A stretch of 64,000 bases of DNA from Chelativorans multitrophicus. Its GTDB lineage: Bacteria > Pseudomonadota > Alphaproteobacteria > Rhizobiales > Rhizobiaceae. Positions within the stretch are counted from its first letter, which is position 1. Every line of letters begins with the position of its first letter. Made by a program: the position numbers and the translations under genes. The notes beneath the pieces were generated by a model, which saw nothing but the letters and a program-made list of their open reading frames with translations, had not been told where the DNA came from and searched no databases. Shown here in pieces: positions 16,793 to 24,791 of this stretch. The DNA is taken from assembly GCF_011317445.1 (NCBI RefSeq), contig NZ_JAAAPL010000001.1, positions 1,550,001 through 1,614,000 on the forward strand. Direction: 5' to 3'.

Positions 16793-17389
16793 ATGGCCAG
16801 GATGAAGTTCCTTTGCGATGCCGACCGCTGCATCGAGTGCAACGCATGCGTCACCGCCTGCAAGAACGAGCATGACGTGCCCTGGGGCATCAACCGGCGG
16901 CGCGTCGTCACGATCAACGACGGCAAGCCGGGCGAGCGCTCGGTTTCGATGGCCTGCATGCACTGCACGGACGCTCCCTGCGCAGCGGTGTGTCCGGTCG
17001 ACTGCTTCTACACGACAGCCGATGCGGTGGTGCTGCACTCAAAGGATCTATGTATCGGCTGCGGCTATTGCTTCTACGCCTGCCCTTTCGGCGCTCCGCA
17101 ATATCCGCGCGTCGGCAATTTCGGCACGCGCGGCAAGATGGACAAATGCACCTTCTGTGCGGCCGGCCCGGAAGAGGACTCAACCGAGATCGAATATGCG
17201 AAATACGGCGCCAACCGCCTGGCGGAAGGCAAGCTGCCGCTCTGTGCCGAAATGTGCTCGACCAAATCGCTGCTCGCCGGCGACGGCGAAATCATCGCCG
17301 CCATCTACAAGGAGCGGGTCACACAGCGCGGCTACGGCTCGGGGGCATGGGGATGGCAGACCGCGTACAGGGAGACGGTGGAAGTCTAG
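16793..17389 (+). CDS. fdhB: Formate dehydrogenase beta subunit, 4Fe-4S electron transfer
   Basis: This 198-residue iron-sulfur subunit carries electrons from the alpha to the gamma subunit. Four cysteine clusters are visible: CIECNACVTACKNEH (13-27), CMHCTDAPCAAVCP, CIGCGYCFYACPFGAP, and C-x2-C followed by CAEMC near the end. There is no C-terminal membrane anchor, so it is shorter than E. coli FdnH. ATG 16793 follows GGGAGGAACGAAAAA. It starts 17 bases after fdhA. Confidence 0.93.
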   Translation: MARMKFLCDADRCIECNACVTACKNEHDVPWGINRRRVVTINDGKPGERSVSMACMHCTDAPCAAVCPVDCFYTTADAVVLHSKDLCIGCGYCFYACPFGAPQYPRVGNFGTRGKMDKCTFCAAGPEEDSTEIEYAKYGANRLAEGKLPLCAEMCSTKSLLAGDGEIIAAIYKERVTQRGYGSGAWGWQTAYRETVEV

Positions 17390-17432
17390 GCATTTTGCAG
17401 GCAAGCGGAATTGCTTGCCGTCGCACAAATGC
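17390..17432 (+). promoter_or_regulatory. Strong intercistronic hairpin between fdhB and fdhC
   Basis: GGCAAGC-GGAATT-GCTTGCC (17400-17419) forms a perfect 7-bp stem. It is extended by GCATTTTGC (17390-17398) pairing with GCACAAATGC (17423-17432) with one bulged C, about 16 bp in total. No T-run follows, so it is unlikely to be a simple terminator. Processing or mRNA stability control is more likely (inference). Confidence 0.6.
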
Positions 17433-17543
17433 GGCCAAAAAAACAGCCAGAGCGAAGGCGCGAACATGGAGGAGCGCATTCGCTCCAGCACTGAAGGCGG
17501 TGGGCTGATCCCGCCGGTGCAGCAGCTCAGGAGGACGGAGGAA

Positions 17544-18563
17544 ATGCGCATCTGGAGGCTTGGTCAACTGATTGCGCCGGTTGTCGCAGCATTCATTCTT
17601 GCTGTCGGTCTGGTTGTCGTTCCGGCGGGAGCACAGGAGGGGTCGTCGGGAAGCAATCCGACCGCCCAGGCGGTGAACGAGCAGCAACTCCTGAACGAGC
17701 TGCAGAAGATCGAGGGGCGCGTCAGCCTACCCAACACGGCGGCCGGTTTGCTCCAGCAGCCGCAAGGGCGTGATTATCGTGCTTTCCACGAGGGCGCACT
17801 GCCCTGGATCGGTGGCATCGTCATCATCGGTATGCTTCTGTTGCTGGCGCTGTTCTACTTCGTCAGGGGCCGCATCCGCACGCTGGCCGGTGAATCGGGC
17901 GTCAAGATCCTGCGCTTCAATGCAATCGAACGGCTCGCCCATTGGACCACGGCTACGGCCTTCATCATCCTTGCCATCACCGGCCTGAACTTCATCTTCG
18001 GCAAGCGCCTGCTTATGCCTTTGATCGGGCCGGAAGCGTTCTCCACATGGTCCATCTGGGCGAAATACGCGCACGATTTCGTTGCCTGGGCTTTCATGCT
18101 CGGCGTGCTGGTTATGCTGGTCGCCTGGGTGTGGGACAACCTCCCGGACCGCTATGACGTGAATTGGCTGAAGGTCGGCGGCGGATTTTTCGACCGGTCG
18201 AACAGGACGCACCCGCCAGCGAGACGCTTCAACACCGGCCAGAAACTCATCTTCTGGGCCGTCGTGTTGGGGGGCATTGCGCTGTCGGTGTCCGGCATCT
18301 TCATGCTGTTTCCGTTCGCTTTCACCGACATCAATGGAATGCAGACGGCCCAATATGTCCATGCGACCGTGGGCGTCATCCTGATCGGGGTGATCATCGC
18401 ACACATTTATATCGGCACGCTCGGCATGGAAGGCGCCTACGAGGCCATGGGCTCGGGCACCGTCGACCTGAACTGGGCCAAGGAGCACCACAGCGCCTGG
18501 GTGGAGGAGCAGCAGGCAAAGTCAGGCGCGCTGCCGCGCGCTGCTGCGGAACCAGCCGAGTAA
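17544..18563 (+). CDS. fdhC: Formate dehydrogenase gamma subunit, cytochrome b
   Basis: This 339-residue membrane cytochrome b556-type subunit accepts electrons from fdhB and passes them to quinone. A signal sequence (about 1-31) precedes a periplasmic segment, one membrane span near 90-112, and a four-helix cytochrome b core. Haem-ligand candidates are H in ERLAHWTTA, YAHDFVAW and QYVHATVGV. ATG 17544 has CGGAGGA directly ahead, and the upstream in-frame codons overlap the hairpin region. It is the last gene of the operon; an intrinsic terminator begins 18 bases after the stop. Confidence 0.9.
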   Translation: MRIWRLGQLIAPVVAAFILAVGLVVVPAGAQEGSSGSNPTAQAVNEQQLLNELQKIEGRVSLPNTAAGLLQQPQGRDYRAFHEGALPWIGGIVIIGMLLLLALFYFVRGRIRTLAGESGVKILRFNAIERLAHWTTATAFIILAITGLNFIFGKRLLMPLIGPEAFSTWSIWAKYAHDFVAWAFMLGVLVMLVAWVWDNLPDRYDVNWLKVGGGFFDRSNRTHPPARRFNTGQKLIFWAVVLGGIALSVSGIFMLFPFAFTDINGMQTAQYVHATVGVILIGVIIAHIYIGTLGMEGAYEAMGSGTVDLNWAKEHHSAWVEEQQAKSGALPRAAAEPAE

Positions 18564-18581
18564 CGGAACCATACCTGCAGC

Positions 18582-18615
18582 AAAACGCCCGGACGAAGGT
18601 CCGGGCGTTTTCTTT
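18582..18615 (+). terminator. Intrinsic terminator of the formate dehydrogenase operon
   Basis: AAAACGCCCGGAC (18582-18594), GAAG loop, GTCCGGGCGTTTT (18599-18611), then TCTTT. The stem is a perfect 13 bp with A and T flanks, so it should work in both directions, ending the operon and the convergent gene at 18637. Confidence 0.9.
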
Positions 18616-18636
18616 CGCCTCTGTGCCATCCTGCGG

Positions 18637-18846
18637 TCAGGAGGCGGTCTCGCCGTCAGCGGCGGCGACGGTGCCGCCCGGCTCGCCGGTCCAGTTCGGC
18701 CCGACCAGATTGTGGCCCGGATCGCCCACGCGCGTGCTGTCACTGCTGAAGACCTGCCAGGATGGTTCCTGTCGCGCCTGTAGAGCATATCCGGCGCCGA
18801 CCGCGATGACAGCGGCAAGGACAATTCCCATCAAGATCATGCGCAT
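18637..18846 (-). CDS. Small secreted or membrane-anchored protein of unknown function
   Basis: This 69-residue ORF has an N-terminal hydrophobic segment (MRMILMGIVLAAVIAVGAGYAL) and a polar tail containing EPSWQVFSSDSTRVGDPGHNLVGPNWTGE. A good site (GGAGGGAG) lies ahead of the ATG at 18846. It converges on fdhC across a bidirectional terminator and follows the low-complexity secreted protein gene on the same strand by 63 bases. I do not recognise a family. Confidence 0.6.
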   Translation of the reverse strand: MRMILMGIVLAAVIAVGAGYALQARQEPSWQVFSSDSTRVGDPGHNLVGPNWTGEPGGTVAAADGETAS

Positions 18847-18909
18847 CGTGGCCTACTCCCTCCTGTTGCCTTCGCAGCGGACCGCCGCCACGTTCCCCGG
18901 CCTTCGTCT

Positions 18910-19662
18910 CTATTGCTGCGGCGCTGGCTCCTGCCCGCCGGCTGCCGGATCGGTAACGCCGGTCGGCTGCGCCCCAGCGCCCGAATTCTGCTGATATTGC
19001 AGATCGAGCGCAGTCAGTGCAATCAGCGGCGGCGGCATGTCGACCCCCGCAACTCTCAAGTCGCGCGCCGCTTTCTGGCACTGCGCCACATCGTTAGCAT
19101 CGGCGAGTTGCTGAGCCGCTTCGACCGTCATCACCGACTCCTTCGGCGTGCTGGCTACATCGGCTGGGGGCGTCGGCGCTGCTCTCGTATCCTTCTGCGG
19201 CGCGTTTGCCACTGAACCGGAGGCCGCCTGATCATCGCCTTCCTCTGGCGCATCGGTTGCTACGCCCTCCTGCCCGGTGACCGCTTGCGCCGAATTCGAG
19301 CCGGACTCCGGCTTCGCCGAGGCGCCTTCACCGGCAGCGGTCGTACCGGCCAAGGCCTGCGATCCCTGCTGGTTTGAACCTGACGGCTGAGCGGGCGCCG
19401 CCTGCTGTGCCGGCGCCGCCTGCTGAGCAGGGGCTGCGGCCGGTTTTGCTGCACCGGCCTGTTCAGCCGGCTCTGGCGGAGGCGCCTCCATGAAGGCGAG
19501 GAGTTCCTGACAGAGATTGGCCGGGCCGCCCTCCTGCGAAGCGGCAGTATTGCCGCCTGGCGCTTCTACAGCGGGAGCGGTCTGCTGGGGCGACGTGGTG
19601 GATTGTGCCAGGCATGTCGAAGCCGAGAGCGCGAATACTCCCGCAAGGACTATTTTTCTCAT
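18910..19662 (-). CDS. Secreted low-complexity Ala/Gln/Pro-rich protein
   Basis: This is a 250-residue predicted exported protein with a signal peptide (MRKIVLAGVFALSASTCLAQ). A long Ala/Gln/Pro/Gly/Ser-rich middle includes tandem AAPAQQ units near 75-92. A more ordered C-terminal part (VEAAQQLADANDVAQCQKAARDLRVAGVDMPPPLIALTALD) holds a Cys that may pair with the N-terminal LCQELLAF Cys. GGGAGGAGCTAGC precedes ATG 19662. Function is unknown; the folded end looks like a small helical hairpin. Confidence 0.7.
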   Translation of the reverse strand: MRKIVLAGVFALSASTCLAQSTTSPQQTAPAVEAPGGNTAASQEGGPANLCQELLAFMEAPPPEPAEQAGAAKPAAAPAQQAAPAQQAAPAQPSGSNQQGSQALAGTTAAGEGASAKPESGSNSAQAVTGQEGVATDAPEEGDDQAASGSVANAPQKDTRAAPTPPADVASTPKESVMTVEAAQQLADANDVAQCQKAARDLRVAGVDMPPPLIALTALDLQYQQNSGAGAQPTGVTDPAAGGQEPAPQQ

Positions 19663-19794
19663 CGCTAGCTCCTCCCATATCTTCCGACGGTCGCCGCCGA
19701 AATTCCATGGCATGTCGCGCAGGACCGGCGCACGACCTGAGTTAGAATGAAATGACTATTGTCGAACTTACGTTCCATTGCCGACAAAAGCTAG

Positions 19795-19957
19795 GGTCAG
19801 GACTCATTTGCCGAGCCAGGAAAATACTGTCGCACGATGCATTCGCGTTAAAGGAGTGGGCGCAGCGGCCATAGCGGGTTGAGAAGCGCCTTTAATCCTC
19901 GAGCTTCACGAACATGTTCTCTACCCGGTGGCGCTGCTGCGGCGCGGGATTTTGTGG
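19795..19957 (-). mobile_element. Decayed 3' remnant of an IS5-type transposase
   Basis: Read leftward, this stretch encodes QQRHRVENMFVKLED, a stop, then RRFSTRYGRCAHSF. That matches the C-terminal QRHRVENMF.KLKDWRR..TRYDRC pattern of IS5-group transposases, with the Trp codon replaced by TAA. The reading frame dissolves afterwards, and GGGTCAGGACTCAT near 19794-19807 may be the old element end. The rest of the element is absent, so this is a fossil abutting the stop of the glyoxalase-fold gene. The remaining bases from 19663 to 19794 hold nothing else I recognise. Confidence 0.65.
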
Positions 19958-19964
19958 ACCGTGG

Positions 19965-20330
19965 TCATGATCTGGCAGGCTCGAAGAGCTCGACCAGGTT
20001 GCCCGAAGGGTCCTCCAAGAGGATCTGCCGGCCGCCTATTCCGCTGGCTATTTCTCCGCGAAACCGCGCGCCGGCGTCGCGTAGTCTGCTGATCAGCCAA
20101 TCCAGATCGTCAACTTCGATTTGGAATCGGTTCCAGCCGCCTGGCTCGGGCGTTCCTCCCGCCTTGCCGGCGCTGCCCACCCCCGGCGCGTTGAGATAGA
20201 GGCGCAAGTCCCCAAGAGACAGGGCCGCAAACCCGGGGCTTGGATGCATCTCCACTTTGAATCCAAGCCGCTCACGATAGAAGTCAACGCAGATTGCAAC
20301 GTCAGAGACAATGTAGCGAACGGATGCCAT
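19965..20330 (-). CDS. VOC (glyoxalase/bleomycin resistance fold) protein
   Basis: This 121-residue single-domain protein of the vicinal oxygen chelate fold has paired beta-alpha-beta modules: VRYIVSDVAICVDFYRERLGFKVE at the start and RQILLEDPSGNLVELFEPA at the end. The Glu in LVELFEP is the usual metal-side residue, and the N-terminal metal His of many members is not evident. ATG 20330 follows GGAGGAACAG; longer in-frame starts cross the operator. It diverges from a TetR gene and is likely its target (inference). Substrate unknown. Confidence 0.8.
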   Translation of the reverse strand: MASVRYIVSDVAICVDFYRERLGFKVEMHPSPGFAALSLGDLRLYLNAPGVGSAGKAGGTPEPGGWNRFQIEVDDLDWLISRLRDAGARFRGEIASGIGGRQILLEDPSGNLVELFEPARS

Positions 20331-20377
20331 CTGTTCCTCCAGCGGTTTGCGCGATAGCGCTTTTATCGTACGGTATC

Positions 20378-20408
20378 GTTTCATAAAATATTATGAAACG
20401 CAAGCGTT
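20378..20408. promoter_or_regulatory. Palindromic operator between the VOC and TetR genes
   Basis: GTTTCATAA (20378-20386), AATA, TTATGAAAC (20391-20399) is a perfect 9-bp inverted repeat. A second palindrome AACGC-AA-GCGTT (20397-20408) overlaps its end and abuts a candidate rightward -10 (TATAAA, 20410-20415). Size and position fit a TetR dimer site controlling both genes. Confidence 0.7.
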
Positions 20409-20437
20409 CTATAAATTGAAGGTCTCAGGAGCCTGAC

Positions 20438-20995
20438 ATGGACAAGCGTATCGAACGCACCAAGCGCGAGGTTCGCAGCGCGGCCATCGCGCTGCTCGGC
20501 CGGCGTGGCTATGCGGCATTCAACATGGAAGCAGTGGCCGGGGAGGCAGGGGTGTCGAAGAGCACGCTTTACCGGCATTGGCCGACAAAGCTGTCGCTCA
20601 TCGCAGATGCACTCGAGACGCTGAACATCCAACCGCAGCTAGGACCCGTTGATGGCGATGTCAGGCAGCGGGTGACGGTGTTACTATGCCACCTCGCCGA
20701 GGCGCTCTCCACCTCTCCTTTTGCCGCTTGCATCCCCGGGCTCATCGAGGCCGCCAAACACCATCCCGAAGTCGCGGACTTCCTGCATGGATACAGTGCG
20801 CGCCGGCGCGAGACGCTGGTTGCGCTACTGCGCGATGCGATCGCAGCGGGGGAACTGCCCGCGAATTTTGATGCCGAAACAGTCGCCTTTGCATTCAGCG
20901 GAGCGATCTTCTATCGCCGCCTCATGACGCCACAGCCCTATTCGACAGAAGATATACCGGCCCTTGTGGCGGCGATTCTTGGATCAGACGTTTGA
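20438..20995 (+). CDS. TetR/AcrR family regulator
   Basis: This is a 185-residue repressor. The N-terminal HTH covers about residues 8-53, with IALLGRRGYAAFNMEAVAGEAGVSKSTLYRHWPTK as the diagnostic stretch. The C-terminal ligand domain (TetR_C type, HHPEVADFLHGYSARRRETL) is shorter than average but complete. CAGGAGCCTGAC precedes the ATG. It diverges from the VOC gene and very likely binds the 9-bp inverted repeat between them. Confidence 0.88.
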   Translation: MDKRIERTKREVRSAAIALLGRRGYAAFNMEAVAGEAGVSKSTLYRHWPTKLSLIADALETLNIQPQLGPVDGDVRQRVTVLLCHLAEALSTSPFAACIPGLIEAAKHHPEVADFLHGYSARRRETLVALLRDAIAAGELPANFDAETVAFAFSGAIFYRRLMTPQPYSTEDIPALVAAILGSDV

Positions 20996-21056
20996 GAGCC
21001 AGGCGAAGTCGCTTGGCCATGACACGCCTAGCGATGACCGGCAGCTTGGGCTTGCA

Positions 21057-21503
21057 TTACCTGCTTGAGCGGATTTTCAGGACCTCCTCCAGCCGGTCGA
21101 GCGCCTTAAAGAGGGACGAAGCCTCGGGCCCGAACGCTTCCAGAATAGCCGCTTCGAAGGCGACTGCGCGCGGTATGATTTCCCCATAAGCCGTTCGGCC
21201 AAGAGCAGTCAGTGACAGGATTTCCTCGCGACGGTCGTCAACGCTCCGGCGGCGCTTGAGCCAGCGCCGCTCCTCCAAGGCGCTTACAGCACGGCTGACC
21301 TTGGTCTTGTGCATGGAGGAGTGACGACCGATCGCCTTCGCGCCCATTTCTTCAAATTGACCCAGCGTCGCCAGCACGCGCCATTCCGGGACCGTCAGGT
21401 CATGATGCGGGCCATAAACAGCCCTGAATTCCTGCGAGACCACTGCCGCGATCCGGTTGAGACGGTAGGGCAGGAACTGTTCGAGATGAAGCTTGGCCAT
21501 CAT
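21057..21503 (-). CDS. MarR family regulator, divergent from hmgA
   Basis: This winged-helix repressor is 148 residues long if ATG 21503 is used; ATG 21500 is equally possible and no strong ribosome site distinguishes them. The HTH covers [52 protein letters not shown], and the wing contains [10 protein letters not shown]. It diverges from homogentisate dioxygenase across 55 bases containing repeated GTTACA/GTTGCAA motifs, so control of hmgA by an aromatic intermediate is likely (inference). Confidence 0.85.
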   Translation of the reverse strand: MMAKLHLEQFLPYRLNRIAAVVSQEFRAVYGPHHDLTVPEWRVLATLGQFEEMGAKAIGRHSSMHKTKVSRAVSALEERRWLKRRRSVDDRREEILSLTALGRTAYGEIIPRAVAFEAAILEAFGPEASSLFKALDRLEEVLKIRSSR

Positions 21504-21510
21504 GTTGATA

Positions 21511-21539
21511 GTTACAAAAACGACAGTTACATTTGCAAC
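21511..21539. promoter_or_regulatory. Candidate MarR operator upstream of hmgA
   Basis: GTTACA occurs twice (21511-21516, 21526-21531), and GTTAC-ATTT-GCAAC (21526-21539) is a near-perfect inverted repeat. This lies between the two divergent start codons and is AT-rich relative to its surroundings, as expected of a shared promoter-operator. Confidence 0.5.
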
Positions 21540-21558
21540 AAAGTTAGGAGAACCCATC

Positions 21559-22917
21559 ATGAATGTCGAGAACCTATCTTTGCAGACTCAAAAAACCGAC
21601 CGGCCGGAGAGCGCTATCCAGCCAGGCTACATGTCAGGTTTCGGCAATGGTTTTGAGACCGAAGCCCTCCCCGGCGCGCTTCCCATCGGCCGCAACTCGC
21701 CGCAGAAGTGCTCATACGGCCTTTATGCGGAACAGCTCAGCGGATCGCCCTTCACCGCGCCGCGGACCACCAACGAGCGCTCCTGGCTCTACCGCATAAG
21801 GCCGACCGTGACGCATTGGGGCCAGTTCCAGAAGGCCGATATCGGGCTTTGGCGAACAGCGCCAGCGCAGGAGGTCGAGGTGCCGATCGCCCCGATGCGC
21901 TGGGACCCGATCCCGCTTCCCAGCGAAAAGGTATCATTCATAGATGGCGTGCGAACAATCACCACCGCCGGCGACGCGGGAACGCAGGCCGGCATGGGCG
22001 CGCATGTCTATCTCATCACCCGCTCGATGGTGGACGAATACTTCTACAATGCCGACGGCGAAATGCTGTTTGTGCCCCAAGAGGGCAGCCTGCGCATTTG
22101 CACCGAGTTCGGCATCATCGACATCGAGCCCGGTGAAATCGCGGTGATCCCCCGCGGCGTGAAGATCCGGGTGGAACTCACCGGCGGCCCCGCACGCGGC
22201 TATCTCTGCGAGAACTACGGCGGCGCCTTCACCCTGCCCGAGCGCGGCCCCATCGGCGCCAACTGCCTGGCCAACCCGCGCGATTTTCTGACACCCGTCG
22301 CAGCATACGAGGACAGGGACACGCCTTCCAGGATGTATGTGAAATGGGGCGGCTCTCTCTGGACAGCCGAGATGGACCACTCGCCCCTCGATGTCGTCGC
22401 GTGGCATGGCAATTATGCGCCCTACAAATACGACCTGCGGCGCTACTCGCCGGTGGGACCGATCCTGTACGACCATGCCGATCCGTCGATCTTCACCGTG
22501 CTCACCTCGCCCTCGGAAACACCCGGCACCGCCAATGTCGATTTCGTGATCTTCCCCGACCGTTGGCTTGTGACGGAAAACACCTTCCGGCCGCCGTGGT
22601 ACCACATGAACGTGATGAGCGAATTCATGGGGCTGATCTACGGCGTCTATGACGCGAAGACCGGCGGCGGCTTCGTTCCTGGCGGCATATCCCTCCACAA
22701 CACCATGCTGCCGCACGGACCCGACGTGGACGCCTTCGAAAAGGCAAGCAACGTCGAGTTGAAGCCACATAAGCTGGAGGGCACGCTGGCATTCATGTTC
22801 GAGACGCGGTTCCCGCAGAAGGTGACGGCCTTTGCCGCCCAAACAGAAGCGTTCCAAAAGGTCTATGGAGCTTACGGCCATAAGCTCAAGAAGCACTTCA
22901 ATCCGAACGAGCGATAG
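21559..22917 (+). CDS. hmgA: Homogentisate 1,2-dioxygenase
   Basis: This 452-residue Fe(II) ring-cleavage enzyme converts homogentisate to maleylacetoacetate in tyrosine and phenylalanine breakdown. Family landmarks are [19 protein letters not shown] (24-42), a central jelly-roll ([36 protein letters not shown]), and the iron-binding region [20 protein letters not shown]...[10 protein letters not shown], where the two His and Glu ligands sit. Length matches the family. TTAGGAGAACCCATC precedes ATG 21559; an upstream in-frame ATG lies inside the operator region. Maleylacetoacetate isomerase and fumarylacetoacetase are not in this window. Confidence 0.95.
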   Translation: MNVENLSLQTQKTDRPESAIQPGYMSGFGNGFETEALPGALPIGRNSPQKCSYGLYAEQLSGSPFTAPRTTNERSWLYRIRPTVTHWGQFQKADIGLWRTAPAQEVEVPIAPMRWDPIPLPSEKVSFIDGVRTITTAGDAGTQAGMGAHVYLITRSMVDEYFYNADGEMLFVPQEGSLRICTEFGIIDIEPGEIAVIPRGVKIRVELTGGPARGYLCENYGGAFTLPERGPIGANCLANPRDFLTPVAAYEDRDTPSRMYVKWGGSLWTAEMDHSPLDVVAWHGNYAPYKYDLRRYSPVGPILYDHADPSIFTVLTSPSETPGTANVDFVIFPDRWLVTENTFRPPWYHMNVMSEFMGLIYGVYDAKTGGGFVPGGISLHNTMLPHGPDVDAFEKASNVELKPHKLEGTLAFMFETRFPQKVTAFAAQTEAFQKVYGAYGHKLKKHFNPNER

Positions 22918-22993
22918 GCTTCGAATAGCCACTGCGGCCTAGAGCCCGCGGCTTCATCTTGTTAATGTTCTGCGTTCGCCGGAACAAACATGG

Positions 22994-24658
22994 ATGGAAA
23001 GCTCGGATTCGATGCCGCGTGGCAACCTCTATGGCAAACCGGATCACATCGCTCTGGGTCACCAGGCCTATGAGCGAAAGGCCTGGTATGACGCTTACCG
23101 AAGGCTGTCGCGCGCGGGTGAGGCGGCGCCCCTCGACGTTGAAGACCTGGAGCGGCTGGCCGTGTCGGCTTACCTGGTCGGACGCGACGAGGATTACCTA
23201 CGGGTTTTGGAGCGGGTCCATCACGCCCATCTCGACAGCGGCAATCTGATCCGTGCCGCGCGCGCAGCCTTCTGGGTGGGGCTGCGCCTGGCCCTGCGTG
23301 GCGAGGCCGGTCCGGCGAGCGGGTGGTTCGGCCGTGCCCATCGGCTGCTCGAACGCGAAGGCAAGTCCTGCGTCGAGGAAGGGTATCTCTTGCTGCCGCT
23401 CGCGGAGCAGCAACTCGGTGCCAAAGCCGCTGACACCGCCCTCGGCACGGCGACCCGCGCTGCCGAGATCGCGGAGAAATTTGGGGAAGCCGATCTAGGA
23501 GCCTGCGCCCGTCATATGCAGGGCCGGATACTTATCCAGCAGGGTGAGGTGGAAAAGGGGCTCGCTCTGCTGGACGAAGCGATGGTGGCGGTCACTGCCG
23601 GAGAACTGTCGCCGATTATGACGGGCCTGATCTATTGCAGCGTCATCGATGCCTGTCAGCAGATTTATGCCGTGGATCGTGCGCGCCAATGGACGAACGC
23701 CCTGGCGCAGTGGTGCGCGGAGCAGCCGCAGCTTGTGAGCTTTACCGGCAGCTGCCTGGTTCATCGTGCCGAGATCATGCAGATGAACGGTTTTTGGCCC
23801 CAGGCGATAGAGGAAGCTCGCCGCGCATGCGCCGTTACGCGGGGGTCGGAACTGCCGCCACCGGGAACTGCCTATTATCAGCAGGCGGAAATTCACCGCC
23901 TGCGCGGCGAATTCGCGGAGGCCGAGAAGGCGTTCCGGCAGGCCAGCAGTCGCGGCTGTGAGCCGCTGCCCGGCCTTGCTTTGCTGCGGCTTGCCCAAAA
24001 GCGAACCGAAGCTGCGGCTGCGGCAATCAAGCGGGCCCTTGGAGCGACGGAGGATCGGCTGCTGCGCGCCAAGTTTCTACCGGCCTGCGTGGAGATCATG
24101 CTTGCAAGCGGCGATATTGCCTCGGCCGGCGAGGCATGCCGGGAGTTGGAGGAAAGCGCCGATCGTTTCCGGACTGTTGTCCTGCAGGCGATGGCCGGCC
24201 ATGCGGCCGGTGCCGTCGCCTTGTCTGCCGATGATCACCAAAACGCGTTGAAAGCCCTCAGGGCCGCATTTGAGCTTTGGCTCCAGGTCGAGGCGCCCTA
24301 TCCTGCCGCGCGCACGCGGGAGCTCATGGCATTGGCGTGCCGCGGCATGGGCGACGAGGAGGGCGCGAGCCTGGAACTCGCTGCGGCCCGCGAAGCGTTC
24401 CAGGCGTTGGGCGCTGCGCCGGATATGGCCAGGATCGATCGCTTGGCGCTTCCGCGCAACACGCGCAAGGGACTGACCCGGCGCGAACTTGAGGTGCTGC
24501 GGTTGGTTACGGCTGGCAAGCCGAACAAGGTGATCGCGGCCGAGTTGTTTCTAAGTGAGAAGACGATCGACCGGCATCTTAGCAACATCTTCGACAAGCT
24601 TGGTGTCTCCTCGCGAACGGCCGCTGCCGCCTGGGCGTTCCGCCAAGGGCTCGTTTGA
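22994..24658 (+). CDS. LuxR-type HTH regulator with TPR-like sensor region
   Basis: This 554-residue protein has residues of about 15-470 as repeated helical pairs of TPR type (for example SGNLIRAARAAFWVGLRLALRGEAGPASGWFGRAH). The C-terminal GerE/LuxR HTH spans about 491-552 (LTRRELEVLRLVTAGKPNKVIAAELFLSEKTIDRHLSNIFDKLGV). There is no receiver domain and no Walker A, so it is not a response regulator or a MalT-type ATPase. It immediately precedes the hydrolase-methyltransferase fusion and is probably its activator, perhaps through the palindrome at 24677. Confidence 0.85.
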   Translation: MESSDSMPRGNLYGKPDHIALGHQAYERKAWYDAYRRLSRAGEAAPLDVEDLERLAVSAYLVGRDEDYLRVLERVHHAHLDSGNLIRAARAAFWVGLRLALRGEAGPASGWFGRAHRLLEREGKSCVEEGYLLLPLAEQQLGAKAADTALGTATRAAEIAEKFGEADLGACARHMQGRILIQQGEVEKGLALLDEAMVAVTAGELSPIMTGLIYCSVIDACQQIYAVDRARQWTNALAQWCAEQPQLVSFTGSCLVHRAEIMQMNGFWPQAIEEARRACAVTRGSELPPPGTAYYQQAEIHRLRGEFAEAEKAFRQASSRGCEPLPGLALLRLAQKRTEAAAAAIKRALGATEDRLLRAKFLPACVEIMLASGDIASAGEACRELEESADRFRTVVLQAMAGHAAGAVALSADDHQNALKALRAAFELWLQVEAPYPAARTRELMALACRGMGDEEGASLELAAAREAFQALGAAPDMARIDRLALPRNTRKGLTRRELEVLRLVTAGKPNKVIAAELFLSEKTIDRHLSNIFDKLGVSSRTAAAAWAFRQGLV

Positions 24659-24676
24659 GCCAGGGTCGAGCATGCG

Positions 24677-24692
24677 TGGGTGAAATCACCCA
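24677..24692. promoter_or_regulatory. 16-bp palindrome upstream of the fusion gene
   Basis: TGGGTGA-AA-TCACCCA is a perfect inverted repeat with 7-bp arms and a 2-base centre, 100 bases before the fusion-gene start. AAAGCGCTTT follows at 24694-24703. Size and placement suit a dimeric LuxR-type HTH, so the neighbouring regulator is the first candidate. Confidence 0.55.
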
Positions 24693-24791
24693 TAAAGCGC
24701 TTTGCGACAAATTGGGGAATCTTGCCGAAGCGGCGCGTAGACAACGGTCATAGGCTTTGCCGAGCCTCAACGCATGAGCTTGGAGGAAGCC

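Noticed and set aside
14178-16847. 889-residue minus-strand open frame across fdhA
   Set aside because: It is the antisense shadow of a highly conserved catalytic gene in GC-rich DNA and shows no family motif.
19663-19794. EcfG-like GGAAC at 19776-19772 on the minus strand
   Set aside because: No GTT at the required spacing downstream, so it does not fit the two-part promoter.
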